Numbered from the stretch's first letter, positions 1-8,196 are shown. The stretch: DNA of 64,000 nt from Acidobacteriota bacterium (GCA_011526565.1 WYBL01000147.1:1-64000); one strand, 5' to 3'. Numbers and translations are program-made. Notes: generated from the letters alone by a model not told the origin.

Positions 1-126
1 AACGAGAATGCCCGGCCCTTCCAGTGGGTCAAGACCGCCGATCAGATCCTCGCCAGCATTGCCCGCTTCGCCACACGCACGAGCCAAGCACACCTTAGTC
101 AGCGAATCTCTGATACGGGAGACTAG
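1..126 (+). mobile_element. IS630-family transposase, C-terminal end only
   Basis: Reading frame 1 is open from the first base to a TAG at 124-126 and encodes 41 residues. They include PFQWVKTADQILASIARF, which matches the conserved C-terminus of IS630-family transposases (usual form PFxWTKTADxILxSIxRF, then a short tail ending near ISxxGH). Here the tail ends ISDTGD. The rest of the gene lies left of the window, so completeness cannot be judged. The stop overlaps the convergent stop codon of the phosphatase gene (123-125). The right end of the element must therefore lie at or beyond the phosphatase stop, or the element is a remnant. Family assignment is from remembered motifs. Confidence 0.75.
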
Positions 127-977
127 CCGCGGGCGGACGGCAGCCGCTCTCCGCCCAGCACGGCCAGGATCGCCCGGTTCCAGCCCGCCGGCCCGGGTGC
201 CGGCGCCCGCTCGGCGTGCGGCAAGGCGGCCAGCAGCGGCTCGAGCGAACCGTCGGGCCGCGGCACGACGATCGCTCGCTCGGCGGACTGGAGCAGCAGC
301 AGGTCGTTCTGCGCGTCGCCCAGGGCGACCACCTGTGGCGGCACCTTCGGCGTCGCGACCAGGTCGATCAGCCGCGCCAGCGCCAGGCCCTTGTCGACGA
401 CGCCGGTGAGGTGGTGGAAGCGGCCGCCGCGCGAGACGCGCAGCGAAAGAGTGTCGGCCGCCGCCTGCAGCTTCGCGGTGACGGCATCGGGCTCGAGGCC
501 GAAGGCGTCGACGACGCGGAACGGCTCGGAGTACTCGCGCTGCAGGGCGAGTCGCGCTCCGTCGAGCGAGAGGCCGGACAGCTCCGCCACCCGCTCGGGG
601 CCGAGGGCCACCAGCGATTCCAGGCGCAGGCCGGTGGCGTGGGCGAGCTTCGGCAGCGCGCCGGCGAGCCGCGAGCGCCTGGGGCCGAGCTCGACGACGC
701 GCGGGCCCGGCTTGCGCGGGCGGCGGCGCGGCAGCAGCTTCTCCTCGGGCACCACCAGCGCCGAGCCGTTCTCGACGATCCACGAGGTCGGCAGCGGCAG
801 CTCGGCGGCGAGCCGCTCCATCTCGGCCCGGGTCTTGGAGCTGACCAGGCACAGGTGGGCGCCCGCGGCGCGCAGCGCCTCGAGCGCCTCGCGGGCCGGG
901 GCCCAGGAGTAGTCGTGGTGGTCGAGCAGGGTGGCGTCGAGGTCGGTGGCGACCAGCAGCGCGCGCGGGGCGCTCAT
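123..977 (-). CDS. gpgP: Glucosyl/mannosyl-3-phosphoglycerate phosphatase (HAD family)
   Basis: 284 aa. Removes phosphate from glucosyl-3-phosphoglycerate to give glucosylglycerate, a compatible solute. The HAD motif I DLDATLLD is at about residues 11-18, motif II is around LVSSKTRAEM, and the late motif ALGDAQNDLLLL carries the Mg-binding aspartates. It resembles the MpgP branch of HAD phosphatases, which also includes the GpgP that works with GpgS in Persephonella. The ATG overlaps the stop of gpgS (ATGA), so the two are translationally coupled and the pairing fixes the role. The 3' end is unusual: its TAG overlaps the stop of a convergent IS630-type transposase, so the last codons may have been changed by insertion. 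Mannosyl substrate use cannot be excluded from sequence. Confidence 0.82.
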   Translation of the reverse strand: MSAPRALLVATDLDATLLDHHDYSWAPAREALEALRAAGAHLCLVSSKTRAEMERLAAELPLPTSWIVENGSALVVPEEKLLPRRRPRKPGPRVVELGPRRSRLAGALPKLAHATGLRLESLVALGPERVAELSGLSLDGARLALQREYSEPFRVVDAFGLEPDAVTAKLQAAADTLSLRVSRGGRFHHLTGVVDKGLALARLIDLVATPKVPPQVVALGDAQNDLLLLQSAERAIVVPRPDGSLEPLLAALPHAERAPAPGPAGWNRAILAVLGGERLPSARG

Positions 978-2185
978 GCGGATGTTCCTTTCGCGACCGC
1001 CTCCAGCAGCTTGGCGCCGGCGTCGGGCGAGCCGGCCCACACCCGCACCCAGTTGGGCACGAGAGGCGCCCCCAGCGGGTCCTGCAGGAACTCGTCGACC
1101 GAGGCGCGCAGCGCGGTGGTGAACACCTGCACGTTCTGCTCCTCGGCGTGGCGGTCGAAGACGAGTCCGTTGATGATCGAGACGGCGTACGAGTCGGCCA
1201 CCGCGTCTTCGGCCTCGCGCTGGTAGGCGGCGATCAGGCTGCGCAGCAGCCCGCCCGAGAGGTTGACGCCGTTGGCGGCGAGCGTCCGGAACAGGTGCTT
1301 GGTGACGTCGCGCGCCATCCGGTGCAGTCCGCGGCTGGGGTCGCCGATCGACAGCTCCTGGTGCTTGTGGTCGTAGCGCTCGGCCAGCTCGACCTGGCCG
1401 ATGCGCGACGGCGCGCGGTGGCGCAGCGCCTCGAACAGGGTGACGATCTCGAGCCCCCAGTCGCAGGCGAGGCGCATGCGCTGGGCGAGGTCGGCCTTGA
1501 CCGCGAACTCGCCCGACAGCGCGTAGCGGAACGAGGCCAGGTAGCGCACGTACGGCTCCTGCCCCATCAGCCGGGTGAACGCCGCCAGCAGCGGCGACAG
1601 CAGCAGCCGGGTGACGCGGCCGTGGAGGCGGTCGGACACGCGCGCGTAGTAGCCCTTGACGAAGTCGAAATCGACGGTGGGGTCGATCGTCGGCAGCACC
1701 AGTCGCGCCAGCATCTCGCGCGAGAAGTTGACGACGTCGGCGTCCTGGAAGGCGAGGTACTCGGCGCGTTCTTCGGCGAGCACCACGCCCATCGCCAGCC
1801 AGCAGGCGCGGCCCTTGCCCGGGCTGCCCGTGTCGAGACCCGCCTCCTCGAGGCCTCGCAGGAAGCCCGACACCGCCGGCGATTCGCTCCAGACGATCAC
1901 CTTGCGCCCGGCGTACGGCGCGAAGAACTCCTGGCACCGGTGGAAGTCCGCCTCGCTCGCGTGGTTGAGCGAGATCACGAGCGAGTCGAGATAGTCGACG
2001 TGGCACAGCTCGGCCAGGATGCCGGACAGCGCCGGCCGGTCCATCTCCGAGGGGACCATCGGGATCACCAGGGCCACGGGGAAACGCGGCACCAGGCGCC
2101 GGATCTGCGCCTCGAGGTCGGCGATGGGGCGGGCCACGAGCCGCGGCAGCGCCGTGACCGGTCCGCTCTGATGGAAGTCGCTCAT
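974..2185 (-). CDS. gpgS: Glucosyl-3-phosphoglycerate synthase (GT81-like)
   Basis: 403 aa cytoplasmic glycosyltransferase with a GT-A fold. It is expected to transfer glucose from a nucleotide sugar to 3-phosphoglycerate. The metal-binding DxD is in YLAFQDADVVNFSRE (about residues 143-157). It is followed by the KGYYARV and SGEFAVKADLAQRM stretches and DWGLEIVTLFE, which match the arrangement in GT81 GpgS enzymes rather than GT55 MpgS. The start is ATG with GGAG at 2194-2197, eight bases upstream on the minus strand. A 14-bp perfect palindrome sits just upstream (2201-2214). It is coupled to the phosphatase by a 4-nt overlap. The sugar donor is inferred from the family. Confidence 0.82.
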   Translation of the reverse strand: MSDFHQSGPVTALPRLVARPIADLEAQIRRLVPRFPVALVIPMVPSEMDRPALSGILAELCHVDYLDSLVISLNHASEADFHRCQEFFAPYAGRKVIVWSESPAVSGFLRGLEEAGLDTGSPGKGRACWLAMGVVLAEERAEYLAFQDADVVNFSREMLARLVLPTIDPTVDFDFVKGYYARVSDRLHGRVTRLLLSPLLAAFTRLMGQEPYVRYLASFRYALSGEFAVKADLAQRMRLACDWGLEIVTLFEALRHRAPSRIGQVELAERYDHKHQELSIGDPSRGLHRMARDVTKHLFRTLAANGVNLSGGLLRSLIAAYQREAEDAVADSYAVSIINGLVFDRHAEEQNVQVFTTALRASVDEFLQDPLGAPLVPNWVRVWAGSPDAGAKLLEAVAKGTSA

Positions 2186-2200
2186 GTTCGAATCTCCATT

Positions 2201-2214
2201 CGCAAGGCCTTGCG
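2201..2214. promoter_or_regulatory. 14-bp perfect palindrome upstream of gpgS
   Basis: CGCAAGGCCTTGCG is its own reverse complement and lies 16-29 bases upstream of the gpgS start, just before the ribosome binding site. Its placement suits an operator or a 5'-leader structure. I see no convincing -10/-35 pair nearby. The rest of the 164-base gap up to 2349 shows nothing else I can support. Confidence 0.35.
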
Positions 2215-2349
2215 GGTCCGGGGGCGGCGCTCGAGAGCTGCCGCGTCCGGGGCCGGGGGCGGAACGGAGCGTCTAGAAAGGCGCGCGTTTCCGCTCCCGG
2301 CCGCGTGCGGGCCTGGAGCGCCGGCGTCGAGCTGGGCAGCGCGCTCGCA

Positions 2350-3444
2350 TCAGGCGATCAGTGTATCGCCGCCCGGGGGGGGCGCGCTCGCCGCCGCCTC
2401 CTCCTCTTCGCGCAGCACGTCCAGGCGGTAGATGCGGACCGCCGAGAGCATCAGCGAGAGGAACACGGGGCCGACCATCACGCCGAGCGGCCCGAACGAC
2501 AGCACGCCGCCGAGGATCGAGAGGAAGCCGAGCAGCGGGTGGATGGCGGCCGAGCCGCGCAGCAGCAGCGGCTTGACGACGTTGTCGATGCCGCTGATCC
2601 CGAACAGCCCCCAGCACAAGAGCCCGGCCCACTGCCAGGTCTCGCCGTGCAGGAACAGCCAGGCCACCGCCGGCACCCAGCCGAGGGGCGAGCCGAGCAG
2701 CGGGACCAGCGCCGCCAGCACCACGAACACGCTCCACAGCAGCGGCTTCGGCACGCCGAAGAACCAGAAGCCGGGCAGCGCGACCAGGCCCTGCACCAGC
2801 GGCACCACCAGCATCGCCAGCAGGACCGCCTGCACCGTGCGCGCGAGGTGGGAGAGGATCTCGCTCTCGCGCCGCTCGGACAGCGGCGAGACCGCGCGCA
2901 GCTCCTTCTTGAGCCGCGGCCCGTCGCGCAGCAGGAAGAACAGCAGCAGCACGAACAGCAGCAGCTCGTAGGCCGCGCCGCCGAGGCCGGTCAGGCCCGC
3001 CTGCAGCGTGCCCTGGGTGAAAGCCAGAACCTGCTCCGCGTCGCGGGTCAGCACTTCCGGCAGCGGTCCCTCGAAGTCGATCACGTCGCGCAGGAACGGC
3101 GCCCGCTCCGGCAGCGTCTGGCGCCAGAAGGCCTCGAGCGCCGCGGGCTGCAGGTACGGGCGCACCTCGTCGGCGAAGGCCAGCGCCTGGCGCGCGAGCA
3201 ACGTGGCGGCCGCGGCGATCGGGAACACGATCATCAACGCCGTGCCCAGCGTCAGCGCGCCAGCAGCCAGCGCGTAGCGCCCGCGCAGCAGTCGCGTCAG
3301 CCGCTTCTGCACGGGTGCCAGGAAGATCGCGACCGCGGCGGCGACCGTGACCTCGAGCAGGAAGTGCCGGAACACCAGCAGCGCCAGCACGGTGACGACG
3401 CCCAGCACCCACAGCAGCGGCCGCAGCGCGCGTCGGGGGCTCAT
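2350..3444 (-). CDS. AI-2E/PerM family membrane permease
   Basis: 364 aa polytopic inner-membrane protein. The N-terminus has two closely spaced hydrophobic segments (LLWVLGVVTVLALLVFRHFL and VTVAAAVAIFLAP). A soluble stretch follows (about residues 95-145), then five to six more membrane segments including LLLFVLLLFFLLRDGPRLKKEL, a hallmark of the AI-2E transporter family. The C-terminus, with FGPLGVMVGPVFLSLM, also fits. Family members range from autoinducer-2 exporters to Na+/H+ antiporters, so the substrate cannot be named. It lies 28 bases downstream of the acyltransferase gene on the same strand and may be its last cotranscribed neighbour. Confidence 0.85.
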   Translation of the reverse strand: MSPRRALRPLLWVLGVVTVLALLVFRHFLLEVTVAAAVAIFLAPVQKRLTRLLRGRYALAAGALTLGTALMIVFPIAAAATLLARQALAFADEVRPYLQPAALEAFWRQTLPERAPFLRDVIDFEGPLPEVLTRDAEQVLAFTQGTLQAGLTGLGGAAYELLLFVLLLFFLLRDGPRLKKELRAVSPLSERRESEILSHLARTVQAVLLAMLVVPLVQGLVALPGFWFFGVPKPLLWSVFVVLAALVPLLGSPLGWVPAVAWLFLHGETWQWAGLLCWGLFGISGIDNVVKPLLLRGSAAIHPLLGFLSILGGVLSFGPLGVMVGPVFLSLMLSAVRIYRLDVLREEEEAAASAPPPGGDTLIA

Positions 3445-3472
3445 CGCCGAGCAGCATACCGCGGGCGCCGGA

Positions 3473-4600
3473 TCAGCCCACGAAGCGCTGCAGCGGCGTC
3501 CGGCGCACCAGCAGCTCGTAGCTCAGCAGGCACAGCGCCGTCGTCGCCGAGACCGCCGTGGCGAACTTGAGCGGCCAGGGCCAGCCGAGGTCCATCATCG
3601 GGTACTGCAGGGCGAACAGCAGAGGCAGGTGGACCAGGTAGGTCCAGTAGGCGCTGGCCGACAGGTAGCGCAAGAGGGGGCTTGGCCGCGCCAGCCAGCG
3701 CAGGCCGAGGGCCAGCGCGAGCAGCGTGCCCCAGGCGGCGATCAAGGCCTCGAGCAACGCCGTCGCCCAGGCCGTCCGCGCGACCGTGGCGTCGGTGGTC
3801 CAGTGGTCGAGCAGGACGGCGTAGAGACCCAGGCACAGCGCCGCTGCCGGCTTGAGCCAGGGCCGCAGCGGCGTCAACCAGTCGAGCCGGCCGTGGAGCC
3901 CGAGGCCGAGTGCGTAGAAGGGCCCGAACACGGCGAGCGCCCAGGCCTCCGGCAGCAGGCTCTCGGGCGCGGGATGCGGCGACCCGGTCGCCATGAATCC
4001 CGGCCACAGCACGAGCGGGAGGAGCCCGGCCACGGCTTGCGGCCCCCTTGCCATCAGTCGTGCCAGGCCGCCGCCCCAGCCCAGGGCGCGGACCGCCCAC
4101 AGCACCACGCCGAACAGCAGGAGGTAGTAGAGGAACCAGAGGTGGCCCGTGCGGGGCGGCAGGCCGGGTGGGTCCGGCAGCGCCAGCCAGTCGCGGATCA
4201 GCCGCAGCATCGGCGACGACTGGGTGACGGCGCTGGCCGCCCACTCCGTGGCGAGCGCAAGGCTGCCGTCGACCAGCGGCCAGGCGACCAGGAAGGGCAG
4301 CAGGATGCGGCGCGCGCGCTGGCGGGCGAGCCCGCCCATCCCGCGCCGCTCGAGCAGCGACGCGGTGAAGTAGCCCGCGATCAGGAAGAACAGCGGCATG
4401 CGAACGAGGTGCGGCAGCCAGATCAGCGCGTCCACGCCCCACCAGGTCTGGCGGTCGGCCGGCGGCCACACAGGGGCGAGCAGCGGACTGTAGGCGAGCG
4501 CCGCGTGGAACAGCACGCCGGCCAGCATGGCGAGGGCGCGCAGGTGGTCGAGGGCGTGGATGCGGTCCGCGGGCACCGCGTCGGGAGAGACGCCAGGCAA
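3473..4600 (-). CDS. Acyltransferase 3 family membrane protein
   Basis: 375 aa with about ten membrane segments. The N-terminal HALDHLRALAMLAGVLFHAAL carries the conserved histidine, Arg and second His of acyltransferase-3 proteins (OafA/OpgC/NolL type). These move acyl groups across or at the inner membrane onto carbohydrates. MPLFFLIAGYFTA is also typical. The frame opens with TTG at 4600. No good Shine-Dalgarno is visible, and GTG at 4576 is a possible alternative; no ATG precedes the conserved domain. It follows the ABC permease by 21 bases, so it probably belongs to the GntR-led transcript. The acceptor is unknown; a surface glycan or lipid is the family expectation. Confidence 0.82.
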   Translation of the reverse strand: MPGVSPDAVPADRIHALDHLRALAMLAGVLFHAALAYSPLLAPVWPPADRQTWWGVDALIWLPHLVRMPLFFLIAGYFTASLLERRGMGGLARQRARRILLPFLVAWPLVDGSLALATEWAASAVTQSSPMLRLIRDWLALPDPPGLPPRTGHLWFLYYLLLFGVVLWAVRALGWGGGLARLMARGPQAVAGLLPLVLWPGFMATGSPHPAPESLLPEAWALAVFGPFYALGLGLHGRLDWLTPLRPWLKPAAALCLGLYAVLLDHWTTDATVARTAWATALLEALIAAWGTLLALALGLRWLARPSPLLRYLSASAYWTYLVHLPLLFALQYPMMDLGWPWPLKFATAVSATTALCLLSYELLVRRTPLQRFVG

Positions 4601-4621
4601 GGTTGGAACTCGCGGAGGCGA

Positions 4622-5299
4622 TCAGTAGAAGGCGGCCTTGCGCCCGTGCCACCACGCGGTGTGCACGAGCACCACGACGCTGACCAGCAGCTGGGCGCCG
4701 AGGATCAGGGCGGCTGGCAGGCTCCACGCGATCGCGTCCTGCCGGATCGGCCCCTGGATCGACTCGATCTGACCGAGCGCCATCAGGAACGGATTGACCA
4801 GCACCATGCTGCCGATCATCGCGAAGGTGTTCCAGCCTTCCGACTCGACCTGCATCGCGACCGCCAGCGACACGCTGTAGGCGAGCAGGATGTGGCCGAA
4901 GAGCAGCGTGGCCAGGATCACCAGGCCGTCGGGCAGCGGCGTGCTCAGGATCACCACCAGCGTGCCCAGCAACAACACGCAGAACGGCACGCCGAAGGTC
5001 AGCAGGTTGCCGAGCAGCTTGGAGATCGTGAAGTCCAGCGGCGACACCGGCAGGCTCATCACGAAGGCGAGGGTCTGCTCCTTGCGTTCGACGAGCAGCG
5101 AGTTCGAGATGGCGAAACAGGCCGCGGCGACGACCACCACGATCAGCGCCAGCGAGCCGAGGTAGAACGCCCAGGGCCTGGCGAGGCCGAGCAGGGTCAA
5201 GGCCCCCAGGCCCGCCAGCACGTAGGCCGCGAGCTGCTTCTCGAAGAGCTGCCAGTCCTTGAGGATCAGCAGGCGGATCACGGGGCGATTCAGGTTCAC
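4622..5299 (-). CDS. ABC-2 type exporter permease
   Basis: 225 aa with six predicted membrane helices. A cytoplasmic loop reads SLLVERKEQTLAFVMSLPVSPLDFTISKLLGNLL, the usual ABC-2 permease feature following the first helices. The start is GTG at 5299 and overlaps the stop of the ATPase gene (GTGA), so the two should be made together. With the GntR gene this is a YtrA-type regulator/ABC exporter unit. Such units often respond to cell-envelope stress or antimicrobial compounds, but the substrate is not shown by sequence. Confidence 0.85.
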   Translation of the reverse strand: MNLNRPVIRLLILKDWQLFEKQLAAYVLAGLGALTLLGLARPWAFYLGSLALIVVVVAAACFAISNSLLVERKEQTLAFVMSLPVSPLDFTISKLLGNLLTFGVPFCVLLLGTLVVILSTPLPDGLVILATLLFGHILLAYSVSLAVAMQVESEGWNTFAMIGSMVLVNPFLMALGQIESIQGPIRQDAIAWSLPAALILGAQLLVSVVVLVHTAWWHGRKAAFY

Positions 5300-6180
5300 G
5301 CGGCACCTCCGGTGCGCACGGCGGTCACGAAGATGTCTTCCAGCGCCATCGGGTCGACCCGCTGCACGCTGAGGCCGGCGGCCGACAGGCGCTGCGGCAG
5401 GTCCTCGCTCCAGGCCCTCACCTTGATCTCGACCTGGCTGCCGGCCGCGCGCACCTGCGCCAGCTCCGGCCAGCCGGAAACCTCGGCGGCGCCGCCGCCG
5501 AGGCAGAGCACCCGGCGCCAGTTGTCGAGGAAGCGCTCCTTGTCGGCGTGGGCGACCAGCCGGCCCTGGTGCAGGAAGGCGATGCTGTCGGCGAGCCGCT
5601 CGACGTCGTGGGTGTTGTGCGAGGAGAACAGCACGCTGCGGCCCTCGTCACGCAGCACGTCCGCGAGCGTCTCGAGGACCTCGGCGCGGGCGACCGGGTC
5701 GAGGCCGGTGGTGGGCTCGTCCAGCAGCAGCAGGCGCGGGCGCCGGCTCAGGCACAACAGCAGCAGGGCTTTCACCCGCTGACCGTGCGAGTACCCGCCG
5801 AGTGGCTGCGCCGGTCGGAGGTCGAAGCGACGGATCAGCTCGCTCGCGTAGGCGTGGTCCCACGCGGGGTAGATCCGGCGCACGAGCTCGATGTGCCAGT
5901 CGAGGCTGCGACCCCGGTAAAGCCGCATGTCCTCGGAGGCGAACCCGATGTCGCGCTTGGCGGCGACCTGGGCCTCGGGCAGCCGGTGGCCGAGGACCTC
6001 GATCGAGCCCGCGTCCGGCGCGGCGAGCCCAGTCAGCAGGCGCAGCAGCGTGGTCTTGCCGGCACCGTTGACACCGACGAGGCCCATCACCTGGCCCTCG
6101 GGCAGGCTCAGGTCGACATCCTGCAGGGCGAACTCGGGATAGCGCTTGCACAGCCCGGACACGGCGAAGGCGGCCGTCAT
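5296..6180 (-). CDS. ABC transporter ATP-binding protein
   Basis: 294 aa cytoplasmic ATPase. Walker A is GVNGAGKTT (about residues 36-44). The signature region is GGYSHGQRVKALLLLCLS, in which the usual LSGGQ is degraded to YSHGQ. Walker B is RLLLLDEPTTGLD, and the switch histidine is in SSHNTHDVERLAD. A C-terminal extension of about 70 residues is typical of ABC-2 exporter ATPases. Its start overlaps the stop of the GntR gene (ATGA) and its stop overlaps the permease start, giving a tightly coupled three-gene unit. Confidence 0.9.
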   Translation of the reverse strand: MTAAFAVSGLCKRYPEFALQDVDLSLPEGQVMGLVGVNGAGKTTLLRLLTGLAAPDAGSIEVLGHRLPEAQVAAKRDIGFASEDMRLYRGRSLDWHIELVRRIYPAWDHAYASELIRRFDLRPAQPLGGYSHGQRVKALLLLCLSRRPRLLLLDEPTTGLDPVARAEVLETLADVLRDEGRSVLFSSHNTHDVERLADSIAFLHQGRLVAHADKERFLDNWRRVLCLGGGAAEVSGWPELAQVRAAGSQVEIKVRAWSEDLPQRLSAAGLSVQRVDPMALEDIFVTAVRTGGAA

Positions 6181-6596
6181 GAATCGGTTCCTTTCGAACG
6201 GAGAGCGGGCTCGGGGGTGGGCTCGAGCGCGACGTCGAGCCGGTGGTGCAAGGCAGAGCGGTCGAGGCCGAGGCGAGCGCCGACGTCGATCGCCCTGCGC
6301 AGGTGCTGCGAGAGCTCGCCCTCGAGGCGCCCGCGAGCCGGCTCGGGGCGGTCGGCGACGACCGAGCCTTTGCCGTGGCGGGTGTGAATCAACCCCGCGC
6401 GCTCCAACTCCTCGTACGCGCGCTTGACGGTGATCACGCTGACGCCGCTCCCGGCCGCCAACTCACGAATCGACGGCAGCGGCTGGCCCGGACCCCAGTC
6501 GCCGGCCATCACACGGGCGGTGATCTGGTCGACGATCTGCTGGTACATCGGCCGCGAATCGGCGGCCGAGAGCAGGATCAGGGCGTCACTGTGCAT
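6177..6596 (-). CDS. GntR family regulator, YtrA subfamily
   Basis: 139 aa. The N-terminal winged helix-turn-helix spans about residues 12-80, with PMYQQIVDQI, GQPLPSIRELA and GVSVITVKRAYEELERAGLI, the standard GntR signature. Only about 55 residues follow, the size of a YtrA-type effector/dimerisation tail. The ATG at 6596 is chosen because the conserved DSRPMYQQIVDQI needs the residues before it. No Shine-Dalgarno precedes it; instead an inverted repeat lies five bases upstream. The gene heads the ABC exporter operon and is expected to repress it. The ligand is unknown. Confidence 0.88.
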   Translation of the reverse strand: MHSDALILLSAADSRPMYQQIVDQITARVMAGDWGPGQPLPSIRELAAGSGVSVITVKRAYEELERAGLIHTRHGKGSVVADRPEPARGRLEGELSQHLRRAIDVGARLGLDRSALHHRLDVALEPTPEPALRSKGTDS

Positions 6597-6600
6597 CTGT

Positions 6601-6612
6601 ACTATGCACAGT
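6601..6612. promoter_or_regulatory. Probable GntR operator (inverted repeat)
   Basis: ACTATGCACAGT is a near-perfect inverted repeat centred on TGCA (10 of 12 positions symmetric), and TATGCACAG recurs directly beside it at 6612-6620. It ends five bases upstream of the gntR start codon. YtrA-type regulators bind inverted repeats in their own promoters, so autoregulation is likely. A -10-like CATAGT (minus strand) lies inside the repeat, which would let bound protein block RNA polymerase. Confidence 0.55.
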
Positions 6613-6639
6613 ATGCACAGCCAAGGCGGAACGTGCAAG

Positions 6640-6714
6640 CCCCCTCGCGGGGGTTCAGAACTTGATGCGGACGCGAGCGGCGATGCCGCCCCCGGGGGTG
6701 GGAACCAGAGCCAC
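6640..6714 (-). other. Possible 3' remnant of an outer-membrane protein gene with hairpin
   Basis: In the 226-base divergent gap the minus strand encodes a short tail, GGGIAARVRIKF then TGA (stop at 6655-6657). Alternating residues and a terminal Phe are what outer-membrane barrels end with. Immediately after the stop comes a hairpin, CCCCC-GCGA-GGGGG on the minus strand (6640-6653), with a GNRA-type loop. No start or gene body remains, since the PH-domain gene occupies the upstream side on the other strand. This could be the scar of a deleted gene or chance. Confidence 0.25.
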
Positions 6715-6822
6715 CGGCGGCCCCGGCCAGGTCTCCACCCGACGCCAGCGAGCCCCGGGCGCCAGCGGCCTGCTAGGCTGCCGGGGCGGCGCTCGGCCAC
6801 GGGCCGCCCCCGGGGGGAACTC

Positions 6823-7392
6823 ATGACTGCCGACCTGGCGCAGATCCGCCGGATCCAGCGGCCACACCCGCGACTCGTGAAGCTGTACCTGCTCGCGGCG
6901 CTGCTCGGCAGCGTCTCGACCTGCGGCCTCGGGTTGCCGGTCGCGCTGATCGCGCTGATCCCGCTGCTGATCCGCTACAACACGCTGCGCTACCGCTTCG
7001 ACGACAACGGGGTCGGGGTCAGCTGGGGCTGGCTGTTCCGCAGCGAGTCCTACCTGACCTACGGCAAGATCCAGGACATCCACCTGAACCGCGGCCTGCT
7101 GGAGCGCTGGCTGGGGCTGGGCACCGTCGAGGTGCAGACCGCGTCGGGCAACGCGGGTGCCGAGATCAGCTTCATCGGCCTCACCGAGTTCGACGCCGTG
7201 CGCGACTTCCTGTACAGCCGCATGCGGCGTGGCAAGGGGCTGCCGACCGAAGGCGCGGCGGCCCCCGCGAAAGGCCCGTCATCGGGCGCTCCCGACGAAG
7301 CGCTGGCCGTGCTGAGCGAGATCCGCGACGAGGTGGCCGCGCTGCGCCGCCAGCTCCAGAAGGGCCCGTCGGGAGGCGGGAGCCAGCCGTGA
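6823..7392 (+). CDS. PH domain-containing membrane protein (YdbS-like, first of pair)
   Basis: 189 aa. A hydrophobic hairpin at about residues 20-50 (LYLLAALLGSVSTCGLGLPVALIALIPLLI) is followed by a bacterial PH-like (bPH2/DUF304) domain. That domain has TLRYRFDDNGVGVSWGWLFRSESYLTYGKIQD and GTVEVQTASG. The C-terminal 60 residues are hydrophilic with a likely coiled coil ending LSEIRDEVAALRRQLQ. The ATG has GGGGGA five bases before it. It overlaps the next gene by GTGA. YdbS/YdbT-type pairs are common, but their function is poorly defined. Confidence 0.8.
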   Translation: MTADLAQIRRIQRPHPRLVKLYLLAALLGSVSTCGLGLPVALIALIPLLIRYNTLRYRFDDNGVGVSWGWLFRSESYLTYGKIQDIHLNRGLLERWLGLGTVEVQTASGNAGAEISFIGLTEFDAVRDFLYSRMRRGKGLPTEGAAAPAKGPSSGAPDEALAVLSEIRDEVAALRRQLQKGPSGGGSQP

Positions 7393-8162
7393 CCCGCTGG
7401 TGGATCGAGCTCGCGCGAGGCTGGCTGAAGCTGCCCGCCGGAGACCCCGTGCTGCCGGGCGACCCGCAGCGCCGCATCTCCTGGAACCCGGGCCAGGGCT
7501 ACCTGCGCTACGCCCTCGTCGGCCTGGCCGCGAGCAGCGTCGTCAGCGTCCCGTTCGCCCTGCTGCTGATCGCCGCGGGTGTCACGTCGCTGGTCGCGCC
7601 TGCGGGCGACGCCGGGCGCTCGGCCGGGGCGGTCACCGGTTTCGTGCTGACGGGCGGCGGCGGCGCGATCCTGCTGTCGACGGCCCTCCGCTACGCCGTG
7701 ATCCGGCTCGAGCTCGACATGCTGCGCTACACGCTGACCGACCAGGCGCTGCGCCTGCGGCGCGGCGTCGTCGAGGTCGAAGAGGTGACCCTTTCCTACG
7801 TGAACGTGCAGAACGTCCGGTTCGTCCAGGGCCCCCTGCAGCGCTACTTCGGCATCGCCGACCTGCTGGTGGAGACGGCCGGCGGCGGCGCCTCGATGGC
7901 GGCCCAGCCGCACGCCCAGCAGCAGGTGGCGAGCCACCGCGGCCTGATCAAGGGCGTCAGCGAGCCGGAGAAGCTGCGCGACCTGATCCTCGACCGGGTG
8001 CGCGAGGCGAAGGGCAGCGGCCTCGGCGACAGCCACGAGGACCACGAAGACGAACGTCCGGCGGCGGCCGAGACCTCGCTGGCGAGCCCTGAGGCGCTCG
8101 CCCTGTTGCGGGCCATCCGCGACGAACTGGCAGCCGCCCGCCGCGCGGCCGACGCGAGCTGA
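7389..8162 (+). CDS. PH domain-containing membrane protein (YdbT-like, second of pair)
   Basis: 257 aa, starting at a GTG that overlaps the previous stop. There are two hydrophobic segments at about residues 38-65 and 78-100. A bPH2 domain follows (RYTLTDQALRLRRGVVEVEEVTLSYVNVQNV), with the same GPLQRYFGIADLLVETAGGG type of turn as its partner. The C-terminal tail again ends in a short helix, ALALLRAIRDELAAARRA, resembling the partner's LSEIRDEVAALRRQLQ. The two tails may pair with each other. Probable heteromeric membrane complex of unknown role. Confidence 0.8.
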   Translation: MTRWWIELARGWLKLPAGDPVLPGDPQRRISWNPGQGYLRYALVGLAASSVVSVPFALLLIAAGVTSLVAPAGDAGRSAGAVTGFVLTGGGGAILLSTALRYAVIRLELDMLRYTLTDQALRLRRGVVEVEEVTLSYVNVQNVRFVQGPLQRYFGIADLLVETAGGGASMAAQPHAQQQVASHRGLIKGVSEPEKLRDLILDRVREAKGSGLGDSHEDHEDERPAAAETSLASPEALALLRAIRDELAAARRAADAS

Positions 8163-8196
8163 CGCAGAGGCTGGCCGCAGGCGAGCGGCCTGCGCC

